A stretch of DNA of 64,000 bases from Arthrobacter pigmenti (GTDB taxonomy: Bacteria; Actinomycetota; Actinomycetes; Actinomycetales; Micrococcaceae), in the NCBI RefSeq assembly GCF_011927905.1, contig NZ_JAATJL010000001.1, forward strand, positions 2,170,001 through 2,234,000, written 5' to 3'. Below the pieces are notes generated by a model. It saw nothing but the letters and a program-made list of their open reading frames with translations, was not told the DNA's origin and did no database searches. Both the position numbers and the translations under genes were made by a program. Within the stretch, counting starts at the first letter, position 1. Every line of letters begins with the position of its first letter. Below, one piece after another: positions 31,049 through 39,163 of this stretch.

Positions 31049-31726
31049 TTACGCTTGTCCTGCCTTATATCCAACGCCTCGAACTGTGAGCACAATCTCC
31101 GGGGCCTCAGGATCGCGTTCGATCTTGGACCTCAGCCGCTGCACATGGACATTAACGAGCCGGGTGTCCGCAGCGTGCCGGTATCCCCAAACCTGCTCCA
31201 GCAGAAGTTCACGCGTGAACACCTGCCACGGTTTGCGGGCAAGCGCCACGAGCAGGTCGAATTCCAGCGGCGTCAGCGAAATACGCTCGCCTGCCCGGGT
31301 CACCGAGTGCCCCGCGACGTCGATGCTGACCTCGCCGATTCGCAGCGTTTCCGGTGCTTTCTGATCACCCGGCCGAAGGCGTGCACGCACGCGGGCGACC
31401 AGTTCCGCCGGTTTGAACGGCTTGGGCACGTAGTCATCAGCACCGGATTCAAGTCCTCGGACTACATCCGAGGTGTCCGACTTCGCGGTAAGCATGACGA
31501 TCGGAAGGTCCGATTCGTTGCGGATCTGCCGGCACACTTCGATGCCGTCCACACCAGGCAACATCAAATCCAACAGCACAAGATCGGGCTTGGAACTTCG
31601 GAAGATCTCCAACGCCTGCGCGCCGTCGGCGCAGAACACCGGGTCGAACCCATCGTTGCGCAGTACGATACCGATCATCTCGGCCAGTGCTTCGTCGTCG
31701 TCTATGACCAGAATGCGTGCCTTCAT
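31049..31726 (-). CDS. mtrA: Response regulator MtrA
   Basis: A 225-residue OmpR/PhoB-class regulator phosphorylated by MtrB. It has a receiver domain with the acidic pocket IDDDE at 8-12, phospho-aspartate D53 in LVLLDLMLPG, and a conserved lysine in VPKPFKPAEL. The winged-helix domain has LTPLEFDLLVALARKP and GYRHAADTRLVNVHVQRLR and ends LTVRGVGYKAG. The ATG at 31726 gives the standard MKARILVIDDDE start. The promoter should lie in 31727-31969, shared with the divergent membrane-protein gene. Confidence 0.97.
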   Translation of the reverse strand: MKARILVIDDDEALAEMIGIVLRNDGFDPVFCADGAQALEIFRSSKPDLVLLDLMLPGVDGIEVCRQIRNESDLPIVMLTAKSDTSDVVRGLESGADDYVPKPFKPAELVARVRARLRPGDQKAPETLRIGEVSIDVAGHSVTRAGERISLTPLEFDLLVALARKPWQVFTRELLLEQVWGYRHAADTRLVNVHVQRLRSKIERDPEAPEIVLTVRGVGYKAGQA

Positions 31727-31969
31727 GACTCCATGTTCTCCCATTGCCCCAACCAATGTCGCATTGGCGCGCTGGCGCACCAAGCACATCCGGCATCCCG
31801 CTGCGCTCCTGTCATCCTAGAGGACGATTACTGGCGGCCCCGGGTCAGGAACAATTGGGCCGGAGAACAGGAAAGACACTAAACGTCGGCGCCGGTAACT
31901 ATAGTTCTAGATGAGCCAGGCGCAGTCGCTATAAAAGCAGTGGCAGCAAATGTATGTAAGGGGATCATC
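31727..31969. promoter_or_regulatory. Divergent promoter region, mtrA versus membrane/AAA operon
   Basis: A 243-nt gap between the mtrA start (minus) and the plus-strand start at 31970. TATAGT near 31896-31903 and TATAAA at 31930-31935 are possible -10 elements for the plus-strand operon, but I could not pair them with convincing -35 boxes. AAGGGG ahead of 31970 is the ribosome site of the membrane-protein gene. Confidence 0.4.
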
Positions 31970-33199
31970 ATGAGCGGGAACTTCCCGGGAGGAAAACCGG
32001 AAGACCGGCCATGGCAGCCTCCCTCCGGACCGCCACAGCATGGGCAGAACCAGCCGCCCCAACCACAGTGGGGCCAGAACCAGCCTTGGCCGTCTGAGCA
32101 GCCCGCCAATTCGGGTGCCCAGGGATGGCCGGCTTACCCGCCGGGCCGATTCCCGGGGTATCAGGCACCACCGAAACCTGGGATCATTCCGCTGCGTCCG
32201 CTCGGACTGGGCGAGATTCTCGACGGCGCTTTCCAAGCCTGCCGGCGCAACGCTCTTGCCACCTTCGGCTCGGCCATCCTCTTCCAGGTGATCGTCGGCA
32301 TCATCACCGTTCTCCTGACTTTCGGGCTTACCGGATCGCTCGCGACGCTGGACCCGTTCACCGCTTCGACAGAGCAGACCGTAGGCCTGATTGCGTCATT
32401 CCTGTCTGTCGGCTCGGTTCTGATTCTCCTGACATCAGTAGGCGTGCTGATCCTCCAGGGAGTCCTGATCATCCCTATCGCAAGGGCCGTCCTGAACGAA
32501 CGCACAGGGTTCAAAGCGCTGTGGAAACTCGCCGGGCGGCGTATCCTTCCACTGCTGGGGCTGGGAGCCATACTGTTCCTGATCTGGACCGTCTCGATCA
32601 CCATCCTCGTGGTTATTTTTGTTGGCCTCGCGGTGGCGCTGGAGGAAGGTTCCATCGCAATCATCATCGTCGGAACACTGGCCGCCGTCGCGGTTGCCGC
32701 CTGGCTCAACGTCAAGTGGGTCATGGCGCCTGCGGCGCTGATGCTGGAAAATGTCGGGCCAATCGCCGCCCTTCGCAGATCCTGGACCCTCACCACCGGA
32801 AACTGGTGGCGTACGTTCGGCATCCTTATTCTCACCGCGATCATCGTTTCCGTCATCACTCAGATCGTCACCATGCCGATCTCCTTCCTTGGCTTCGGAT
32901 TCGGGTCATTCACCACCGATCCTGCCTCCTTCGAGACCGGGATGGTCCAGTCACTGCCCCTGCTGCTGATCCTGCAGTCGATCACGGCCATATTCACAGC
33001 CATCGGATTTGCCTTCCAGGCCGGAGTAACGGCACTGCTTTACGTAGATCTCAGGATCCGGCGGGAAGGCTTCGACATCGTCCTGCTCCGGGAGAACGAG
33101 GCCCGCGCAACCGGCGTGTCCCACCCAATCCCGGGCCAGTCCGCCGGGCAATTCGGGCATCCCGGATCTGCGGGCCCTCCCTCACGGCCCGGGCCCTGA
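31970..33199 (+). CDS. Multi-helix membrane protein, glycerophosphodiester-phosphodiesterase membrane-domain type
   Basis: A 409-residue protein. The first 65 residues are rich in P, Q, W and G and probably disordered (EDRPWQPPSGPPQHGQNQPP). About six hydrophobic helices follow, interrupted by an amphipathic segment LRRSWTLTTGNWWRTFGILI. The final helix leads into YVDLRIRREGFDIVLLRE, a signature of the membrane domain called glycerophosphoryl diester phosphodiesterase membrane domain. No catalytic phosphodiesterase domain is present. The ATG at 31970 has AAGGGG 6 nt upstream. It is the first gene of the operon continuing through MoxR and DUF58. Confidence 0.78.
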   Translation: MSGNFPGGKPEDRPWQPPSGPPQHGQNQPPQPQWGQNQPWPSEQPANSGAQGWPAYPPGRFPGYQAPPKPGIIPLRPLGLGEILDGAFQACRRNALATFGSAILFQVIVGIITVLLTFGLTGSLATLDPFTASTEQTVGLIASFLSVGSVLILLTSVGVLILQGVLIIPIARAVLNERTGFKALWKLAGRRILPLLGLGAILFLIWTVSITILVVIFVGLAVALEEGSIAIIIVGTLAAVAVAAWLNVKWVMAPAALMLENVGPIAALRRSWTLTTGNWWRTFGILILTAIIVSVITQIVTMPISFLGFGFGSFTTDPASFETGMVQSLPLLLILQSITAIFTAIGFAFQAGVTALLYVDLRIRREGFDIVLLRENEARATGVSHPIPGQSAGQFGHPGSAGPPSRPGP

Positions 33200-33886
33200 G
33201 TGCGCATGCAGAAAAACGTTATTGACTGGCCCGTATGGGCGGGCGTTCCGGTCCAGCCTGACGACGAGGAGGCCAGGCAACTTCTGCAGGAAGAGTTATC
33301 GAAACCGGTCTACCAGGAAGCCGAGCCCTCCCTGCTTGAGCGAATCTGGACTGAGATCCTCAACTGGCTTGGCGAACTCCTGGGACAGATCAGGGGCGTG
33401 GACGCCGGGCTGGGAACCATCCTGCTTGCCGTCGGCGCCGCCGTCGTCATCGTAATTGCCGTACTTCTCGTCCGTCCACGGCTGAATGCCCGCAGGAAGC
33501 GCTCCGGGCCTGCAGTGTTCGAACAGACATCCCGGCTCTCCGCGGAGGCGCACCGCGCACTCGCTGATGAAGCCGCGGCCGGAAGTAACTGGGATGAGGC
33601 GCTCACGGAAAGGTTCCGTGCCATCACGCGCTCCGCCGAGGAGCGGCTTGTCCTCGACGACCAGCCCGGCCGGACAGCCGGCGAAGTCGCCGACCGGCTG
33701 CAGGGCGCGTTCAGTGCATTCGAGACGGACATCTCCTGGTTGGCCTTACGCTTCAATGAAGTGCATTACGGCGCCCGGCCCGCGACCCCGAGCGATTACG
33801 AGCGGTCAGTCGCGCTGGACCGGAACCTGACGGTTTCCCAGCCCCAGTCCGCCCGTGCGACGGCTCAATGGGCGGCACCAGTATGA
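33200..33886 (+). CDS. DUF4129 membrane protein
   Basis: A 228-residue protein with one membrane helix (about 70-92, GTILLAVGAAVVIVIAVLLV) and a cytoplasmic carboxyl domain typical of DUF4129: LTERFRAITRSAEERLVL, GRTAGEVADRL, and SWLALRFNEVHYGARPATPS. The GTG start immediately follows the previous TGA; an ATG two codons on is an alternative. DUF4129 domains usually sit beside MoxR, DUF58 and transglutaminase-like genes, as here except that no transglutaminase gene is present. Confidence 0.85.
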   Translation: MRMQKNVIDWPVWAGVPVQPDDEEARQLLQEELSKPVYQEAEPSLLERIWTEILNWLGELLGQIRGVDAGLGTILLAVGAAVVIVIAVLLVRPRLNARRKRSGPAVFEQTSRLSAEAHRALADEAAAGSNWDEALTERFRAITRSAEERLVLDDQPGRTAGEVADRLQGAFSAFETDISWLALRFNEVHYGARPATPSDYERSVALDRNLTVSQPQSARATAQWAAPV

Positions 33887-35112
33887 GCGAAACGACGACG
33901 ACGGCGCCCCCTGCTTCGGCAGAACGGCAGCGCGATGCGGAGGTGATCGGCGACGGGGGAAGTGTGCGCCGCACCGTTACGAATCATCTGTCGCGGGCGC
34001 GTCCATGGCTCATCCTGGGCTCGCTGCTCGTCATCTCGGTGATCGTCGGCGCACTCGTTGCGACGTCGAACGACGGCACCCCGCTCTCCCCCAGTAACCC
34101 TGCACCGCAGGGCGCGCGAGCCACCGCCGAAGTGTTGAAGCGCAGCGGTATTGAGGTAATTCCGGCAACAACGTTGGAGCAGGCGCAGGAAGCCCTTGAG
34201 GGGCCAAGTGACACGCTCCTGCTTCATGACCCCAACGGCTGGCTGGGGCCCGATCAATTGGCGGATCTGGGCGCAGGGCTTGCCGACAGGGTTGTCCTGA
34301 TCGAGCCGAGCTTACCTATCCTGAACGAGCTCGCCCCCGGCATCCGGTCCGCAGGGGTGGTACCGGAAACGATTACCGACCCGCTCACGGCGGAGTGTGC
34401 GAACGCTGACGCGCAAGCGGCCGAAACCACCAGTCCGGGCGGCCGCACGTATCGCGGTGACGTCACCTGCTTCCCTATTCCAACAGGTGGCGACGCCGAG
34501 GCAAGCGGTACGTTCGCTGCAACGACCGGCGGCAATGCGCTCGTCATCGGGAACGGCGCTGTCCTGAGCAACGAACTCGTCGATGAACACGGGAACGCGG
34601 CGTTATCTCTCAGAACACTCGGAAGTAATCCGACACTCGTCTGGTACCAGCCCACCGCCGAGGATGTACCGGCCGCTGCCGGACCAGTTGATCCTCTGAG
34701 CCTCCTGCCCGCTTTCGTGAACCCGTTGATGTTCTGGCTTCTGGTGACGGCGTTGTTGGCTATCCTGTGGCGCGGCCGCCGGCTCGGACCGCTGGTGACG
34801 GAGCCGTTGCCCGTCGTCGTACGTTCGGCGGAAACCGCGGCCGGACGGGCCCGGCTCTACCAGGACGCCAACGCCGTCGAGCATGCCGCGGACACACTGC
34901 GCGCCGGCACCCTCAACCGCCTGGCCGCGATGTTGCGGGTCCCGCAGTCCGGATCCCGATTCGAAGTGGTTGCCGCCGCGGCCCGAAAGTGTGGGCGCGA
35001 CCATCAGGATGTGGACCGAATCCTTAATACCTTTACGCCACGCTCCGACGCGCAGCTGGTGCGCTGGAGCCAGGAACTGGAAGACCTCGAACAGGAGATC
35101 CGACGCGCATGA
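33883..35112 (+). CDS. DUF4350 membrane protein
   Basis: A 409-residue protein with a cytoplasmic start (MSETTTTAPPASAERQRD), a membrane helix near 45-65, and a periplasmic ThuA/DUF4350-like domain containing SGIEVIPATTLEQAQEAL and DTLLLHDPNGWLG. A second helix follows near 285-303, with a cytoplasmic helical tail. The ATG overlaps the DUF4129 stop by 4 nt (ATGA), which I prefer over an ATG five codons upstream. The 3' end overlaps the MoxR start by 4 nt. The function is unknown; the tight coupling implies a complex with its neighbours. Confidence 0.85.
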   Translation: MSETTTTAPPASAERQRDAEVIGDGGSVRRTVTNHLSRARPWLILGSLLVISVIVGALVATSNDGTPLSPSNPAPQGARATAEVLKRSGIEVIPATTLEQAQEALEGPSDTLLLHDPNGWLGPDQLADLGAGLADRVVLIEPSLPILNELAPGIRSAGVVPETITDPLTAECANADAQAAETTSPGGRTYRGDVTCFPIPTGGDAEASGTFAATTGGNALVIGNGAVLSNELVDEHGNAALSLRTLGSNPTLVWYQPTAEDVPAAAGPVDPLSLLPAFVNPLMFWLLVTALLAILWRGRRLGPLVTEPLPVVVRSAETAAGRARLYQDANAVEHAADTLRAGTLNRLAAMLRVPQSGSRFEVVAAAARKCGRDHQDVDRILNTFTPRSDAQLVRWSQELEDLEQEIRRA

Positions 35113-36191
35113 GTCAACAACACCCGTATCAGCCGGCACCCCCGTCCTACCGGCCGGGAGAAGCTCCGGCCAACAGTGACGCCCCGGACAGAGACGCCCC
35201 GGACAGAGATCCAGCCGCACCCGGCGCCGGGACCCGCACGACGGAGTCAGCTCGGGAAGCCCTTGTTGCTGTCCGCGACGAGGTGGCGAAGGCGGTCGTC
35301 GGGCAGGACGCCGCGGTGACCGGTCTTCTGATTGCCCTGCTGGCCAAGGGGCACGTCCTGCTCGAAGGTGTGCCCGGCGTAGCGAAGACCCTTCTGGTGC
35401 GCAGCCTCTCTGCTGCGCTCAGCCTGGATACCAAGCGGGTGCAATTTACTCCGGACCTGATGCCCGGTGATATCACGGGCTCACTGATCTTCGAGTCGCG
35501 GACTGCGGAGTTCACCTTCCGCGAGGGGCCGGTCTTCACCAACATCATGCTCGCTGACGAGATCAACCGGACGCCGCCGAAAACGCAGGCAGCACTTCTC
35601 GAAGCCATGGAAGAGCGTCAGGTCTCGGTCGACGGCGTAAGCCGTGCACTGCCGGATCCGTTCATCGTGGCCGCTACGCAGAACCCGGTGGAGTATGAGG
35701 GGACCTATCCACTGCCGGAAGCACAACTGGACCGGTTCCTGCTCAAGCTCACCCTCCCTCTACCGGAACGCGACGACGAGATCGAGGTGATCCGCCGCCA
35801 CAGTGCCGGCTTCGATCCCCGGAACCTGTCCGGTGCCGGTGTCCGGGCGGTCGCGGGAGAGTCGGATCTGGCGAAGGCCCGGCAGGCGGTGCAGAGAGTG
35901 AACATTGCGCCCGAGGTGATCGGCTACATCGTGGATGTAGTGCGCGCGACCCGGTCGGCGCCGTCGTTCCAGTTGGGTGTCTCCCCACGTGGGGCAACGG
36001 CGCTGTTGAACACGTCGCGTGCATGGGCATGGCTCGCCGGACGCGACTTCGTCACGCCCGATGACGTGAAGGCCCTAACGCTCCCCGCCCTGCGGCACAG
36101 GGTGGCGCTGCGTCCGGAAGCCCAGATGGACGGTGTCAGCGTGGATAGCATACTCGGCAGCATCCTCGCCACAGTGCCGGTGCCCAGGTAA
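35109..36191 (+). CDS. MoxR-family AAA ATPase
   Basis: A 360-residue chaperone-like ATPase. It has Walker A LEGVPGVAKTLLVRSL near 92, Walker B NIMLADEINRTPPKTQAALL near 155, sensor region AATQNPVEYEGTYPLPEAQ near 185, and a lid domain with SPRGATALLNTSRAWA. MoxR proteins work with DUF58/VWA partners, here the next gene. The amino tail is proline-rich and carries a direct 15-nt tandem repeat (35178-35207) encoding DAPDR twice. The ATG overlaps the DUF4350 stop. Confidence 0.95.
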   Translation: MSQQHPYQPAPPSYRPGEAPANSDAPDRDAPDRDPAAPGAGTRTTESAREALVAVRDEVAKAVVGQDAAVTGLLIALLAKGHVLLEGVPGVAKTLLVRSLSAALSLDTKRVQFTPDLMPGDITGSLIFESRTAEFTFREGPVFTNIMLADEINRTPPKTQAALLEAMEERQVSVDGVSRALPDPFIVAATQNPVEYEGTYPLPEAQLDRFLLKLTLPLPERDDEIEVIRRHSAGFDPRNLSGAGVRAVAGESDLAKARQAVQRVNIAPEVIGYIVDVVRATRSAPSFQLGVSPRGATALLNTSRAWAWLAGRDFVTPDDVKALTLPALRHRVALRPEAQMDGVSVDSILGSILATVPVPR

Positions 36192-36208
36192 CCCGTGGGC
36201 GCTTCGGA

Positions 36209-37501
36209 ATGAGCATTACATCCCGTCTAGTCCTTTGTGCGCTGCTCGGTGTGCTGCCGGTTATTCTCTACCCCGGCCCGGTCTCCCTCGCAGTGTGGCT
36301 CGCCTTGCTGGTGCTCGCTTGCGCTGTGGACCTCCTCCTGGCTGCCTCGCCGCGCCGCGTGGGCGTCGAACGTACGCTCCCTGAGTCGGTGCGGTTGACG
36401 GAGAGCGCCCACAGCACGCTAACGGTACGGAATCACTCGGGACGGGCGCTCCGCGGCTGGATCCGCGAGGGGTGGCAGCCGTCCGCAGGCGCTGTGAATC
36501 CGGTTCAACGGGTCTCCGTGCCGCCTGGCGAAGGGCGGCGTGTGGAGGTGCAACTCGTTCCCCGGCGCCGCGGTGACCTGGCTGTGCACCATGTGACAAT
36601 ACGCAGTGTCGGCCCGCTCGGACTTGCCGCGCGCCAACTTACGCTCAAGACGCCGGGCGGCCTTCGGGTATTGCCGCCCTTCCACTCCAAACGCCTCCTG
36701 CCGTCCAAGCTTCGCCGGCTTCGTGAACTGGATGGCCGGGCCGCGGTACAGATTCGCGGAGCCGGTACCGAGTTCGACTCCCTCCGGGATTACGTTCGCG
36801 GCGACGACGTACGCTCGATCGACTGGCGAGCAACGGCGCGACGGCGCGACACCGTTGTGCGGACGTGGCGCCCGGAACGGGACCGGCGGGTGGTGATCGT
36901 GCTGGACACCTCCCGGACCTCCGCCGCACGGATCGAGGACGAGCCACGGCTCGACACGGGTATCGAGGCGTCCCTCCTGCTCGCGGTTCTTGCGCAGCGT
37001 GGCGGTGACCGCGTGGATTTCCTCGCGTTCGACCGCAGGCCCCGTGCTCGCGTGGAGTCCGCCGCAAAGGGCAACCTGCTTGCCTCGCTGGTGACGGCCA
37101 TGGCCCCACTTGATTCGGAACTGATCGAGGCTGATTTCTCCCAGATGCCAGCGCAGGTCCGGTCCATTTCTGCCCACCGCTCGCTGGTTGTGCTGCTCAC
37201 CGCCCTCGATTCCGGAGCGGTGGAGGAAGGACTCCTTCCGATGCTGCCGTCCCTGACTTCACAGCACGTCGTCGTTGTGGCTTCGGTCCGCGACCCGCAC
37301 CTCGACGAACTGCGGCGCGAGCGAACAACAGCGGCTGAGACCTACCGCGCGGCGGCCGCCGAGCGGGCACTCCTCGACCGTGCAGCCATCAAGGCCCGTC
37401 TGCACCAGTTGGGCGCGGAGGTGGTCGACGAACCGCCGCACGAGCTTCCGTCCAAACTGGCTGACCTTTATATCAGGCTCAAAGCAACGGGGCGGCTCTA
37501 G
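36209..37501 (+). CDS. DUF58 protein (VWA-like partner of MoxR)
   Basis: A 430-residue protein with two membrane helices in the first 45 residues (LVLCALLGVLPVILYPG then LAVWLALLVLACAVDLLLA) and a beta domain. The DUF58 core motif is EFDSLRDYVRGDDVRSIDWR near 190-209, followed by WRPERDRRVVIVLDTSRTSA, which looks like a von Willebrand A-type metal site. It lies 17 nt after moxR and is its expected partner. The unit is thought to handle assembly of membrane or cell-surface complexes in other bacteria, but the client here is unknown. Confidence 0.9.
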   Translation: MSITSRLVLCALLGVLPVILYPGPVSLAVWLALLVLACAVDLLLAASPRRVGVERTLPESVRLTESAHSTLTVRNHSGRALRGWIREGWQPSAGAVNPVQRVSVPPGEGRRVEVQLVPRRRGDLAVHHVTIRSVGPLGLAARQLTLKTPGGLRVLPPFHSKRLLPSKLRRLRELDGRAAVQIRGAGTEFDSLRDYVRGDDVRSIDWRATARRRDTVVRTWRPERDRRVVIVLDTSRTSAARIEDEPRLDTGIEASLLLAVLAQRGGDRVDFLAFDRRPRARVESAAKGNLLASLVTAMAPLDSELIEADFSQMPAQVRSISAHRSLVVLLTALDSGAVEEGLLPMLPSLTSQHVVVVASVRDPHLDELRRERTTAAETYRAAAAERALLDRAAIKARLHQLGAEVVDEPPHELPSKLADLYIRLKATGRL

Positions 37502-37502
37502 C

Positions 37503-38489
37503 ATGGGAACGCAGCCCGAGGTGTTCGACTACACCCGGACGTCCCGGCGGCGCGAGTGGAGCACGCTCCCCGAATCGGTACGGTCCCGCATCGAGGTTCA
37601 GCTCGGTAGCACGGTCCGCAGCACCGTGCTGGCAGGCGGTGGCTTCACTCCCGGCTTCGCCGCGATCGTCGAGTCCGGCGAGCATAGTCTTTTCGTCAAG
37701 GCGGCGCCGTCCTCGGATAAGTTCATCCACGACGCGTATGTGCGGGAGCAGGCGGTGCTCGAACTGCTTCCCCCACACCTTCCTGTCCCGCACCTTCGGG
37801 CGGCCTTCACCGCAGATGACGACGACGGCGCCTGGCAGGTTCTCTGCTTCGAGACAATTCACGGCTACATGCCGGGAACGCCCTGGACGGAAGCCGACCT
37901 CGGTTCGATCCACGAGAGCCTCGTGACGATTCAGGACGCTTTGGCCGGGCTACCGCGCGGCGTGACCGGCGGCCCGATGGCAGCCGGGCTCAGCGACGAT
38001 CCGGAGGTCAGTTCAATCTTCCATCGTTTGGGCGCCAGCGGTGGGCTGCCCGACTTTCTTCCGCCGTGGACGGCCGGACGGTTGAGCGAGCTGCAAGCGC
38101 TGTGCAACCGCAGCGCCGATGCCTTGAAGGGCGATGCCATCCTGCACAACGATCTGAGGGCCGACAACGTCATCATTCAGCGCAGCGACAATCGTGCTTT
38201 CGTCTGTGACTGGAACTTCCTCGCTCACGGACCGGCGTGGGCGGACTGGATTGGTCTGCTCGTTTACGCCCGTCACGGCGGTATCGATCCGCGCCCGTGG
38301 TTGCGGGACTCGCCCTTGTCAGCGGCGGCGGATCCCGATGACGTCGACAGTTGGCTCGCGGTCCTTGCCGCTTACATGACCCATTACGGAATGCAGCCGG
38401 ATCTCCGGAGTAGCCCGATGCTCCGTGCGCATGGACGGTTCACTGCCCGCATCATCCTGGACTGGATTGCTGAAAGGAGATGGCCGTGA
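37503..38489 (+). CDS. Aminoglycoside phosphotransferase-fold kinase-like protein
   Basis: A 328-residue protein. It has the APH/choline-kinase fold with a nucleotide-binding lysine in HSLFVKAAPSS near residue 61, hinge VLCFETIHGYMPG, catalytic loop ILHNDLRADNVII near 220 (HND for the usual HGD) and the metal-binding aspartate in FVCDWNFLAHGPAWADW near 240. The ATG lies 1 nt after the DUF58 stop, so it belongs to the operon. The substrate is unknown; resistance to an antibiotic should not be assumed. The 3' end overlaps the next gene by 10 nt. Confidence 0.85.
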   Translation: MGTQPEVFDYTRTSRRREWSTLPESVRSRIEVQLGSTVRSTVLAGGGFTPGFAAIVESGEHSLFVKAAPSSDKFIHDAYVREQAVLELLPPHLPVPHLRAAFTADDDDGAWQVLCFETIHGYMPGTPWTEADLGSIHESLVTIQDALAGLPRGVTGGPMAAGLSDDPEVSSIFHRLGASGGLPDFLPPWTAGRLSELQALCNRSADALKGDAILHNDLRADNVIIQRSDNRAFVCDWNFLAHGPAWADWIGLLVYARHGGIDPRPWLRDSPLSAAADPDDVDSWLAVLAAYMTHYGMQPDLRSSPMLRAHGRFTARIILDWIAERRWP

Positions 38490-39160
38490 CGCTGTCCATC
38501 TACCAGTTCGCGCTCGGAGAAGACTTCCGCCGGCTCCAGCCCGAGTTGCAGCACTACTTCAGTTTCCATCAGCACAGCGGGGCACATGCCACCTGCAGGG
38601 GCACGTTCGACGTTGCGGGCAGCCCATCGAAGATCATGCGGCCCGTTTTCGCGGTGGCTGCCCGGGAGCATACGTTCTTCCCGGAGTACGAGGGCAACGT
38701 GCAGTTCAGGGTGCGGAACTGGGCTCACACCGATCCGTTCGGCCGGCCCTCCCTCACCGCCCGCCGCGACTTCCACTTCGCGGCCGCACACCGCATCTTT
38801 GAGGACACGACGTCCTGGACAGATGACGGTCTTGTTGATTACCTCGGAATCCATCGGCGGATGGCTACGGCGTTGACGTGCCAGGTGACCGCCAACGGCC
38901 GGATGCGCATGGTCTCCTGGAACACCCGTGTGTTCGCCGGTCCGCTGAGACTGCCGATCCCGGAATTTATCGGTGCCAAGGCGTATGTAGAGCAATGGTG
39001 GGACTCCGCCGAGAACTGTTTCCGCATCTCCTCCAACGTTCTGCACCGGCAGCTGGGCCCGGTGCTCGTGTACGCGGGCAGATTTACCTATGAAACATCT
39101 CCCTACAATGGCGACCTCCCCGCCGAAGAAGCGCCGGCACGTTGGGAGCGTCGGGTGTAG
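38480..39160 (+). CDS. DUF4166 protein
   Basis: A 226-residue soluble protein, beta-rich by pattern. Family-like segments are PELQHYFSFHQHSGAHA near 20-36, the acidic/aromatic FRVRNWAHTDPFGRPS near 75, and VSWNTRVFAGPLRLPIPEF near 150. DUF4166 domains are often fused to, or found near, saccharopine-dehydrogenase-like or lipid-modifying proteins. The overlap with the kinase-like gene by 10 nt indicates coupled expression. The function is not established. Confidence 0.78.
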   Translation: MAVTLSIYQFALGEDFRRLQPELQHYFSFHQHSGAHATCRGTFDVAGSPSKIMRPVFAVAAREHTFFPEYEGNVQFRVRNWAHTDPFGRPSLTARRDFHFAAAHRIFEDTTSWTDDGLVDYLGIHRRMATALTCQVTANGRMRMVSWNTRVFAGPLRLPIPEFIGAKAYVEQWWDSAENCFRISSNVLHRQLGPVLVYAGRFTYETSPYNGDLPAEEAPARWERRV

Positions 39161-39163
39161 CGT

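Noticed and set aside
31036..31095. MtrB starting at TTG 31095
   Set aside because: It would overlap mtrA by 47 nt and add residues encoded antisense-free but unlike MtrB. The GTG at 31035 gives a family-like start.
32125..33225. 366-residue plus-strand frame inside the membrane-protein gene
   Set aside because: It is a +1/+2 shadow frame rich in R, P and H. The other frame encodes a well-formed membrane protein with coupled neighbours.
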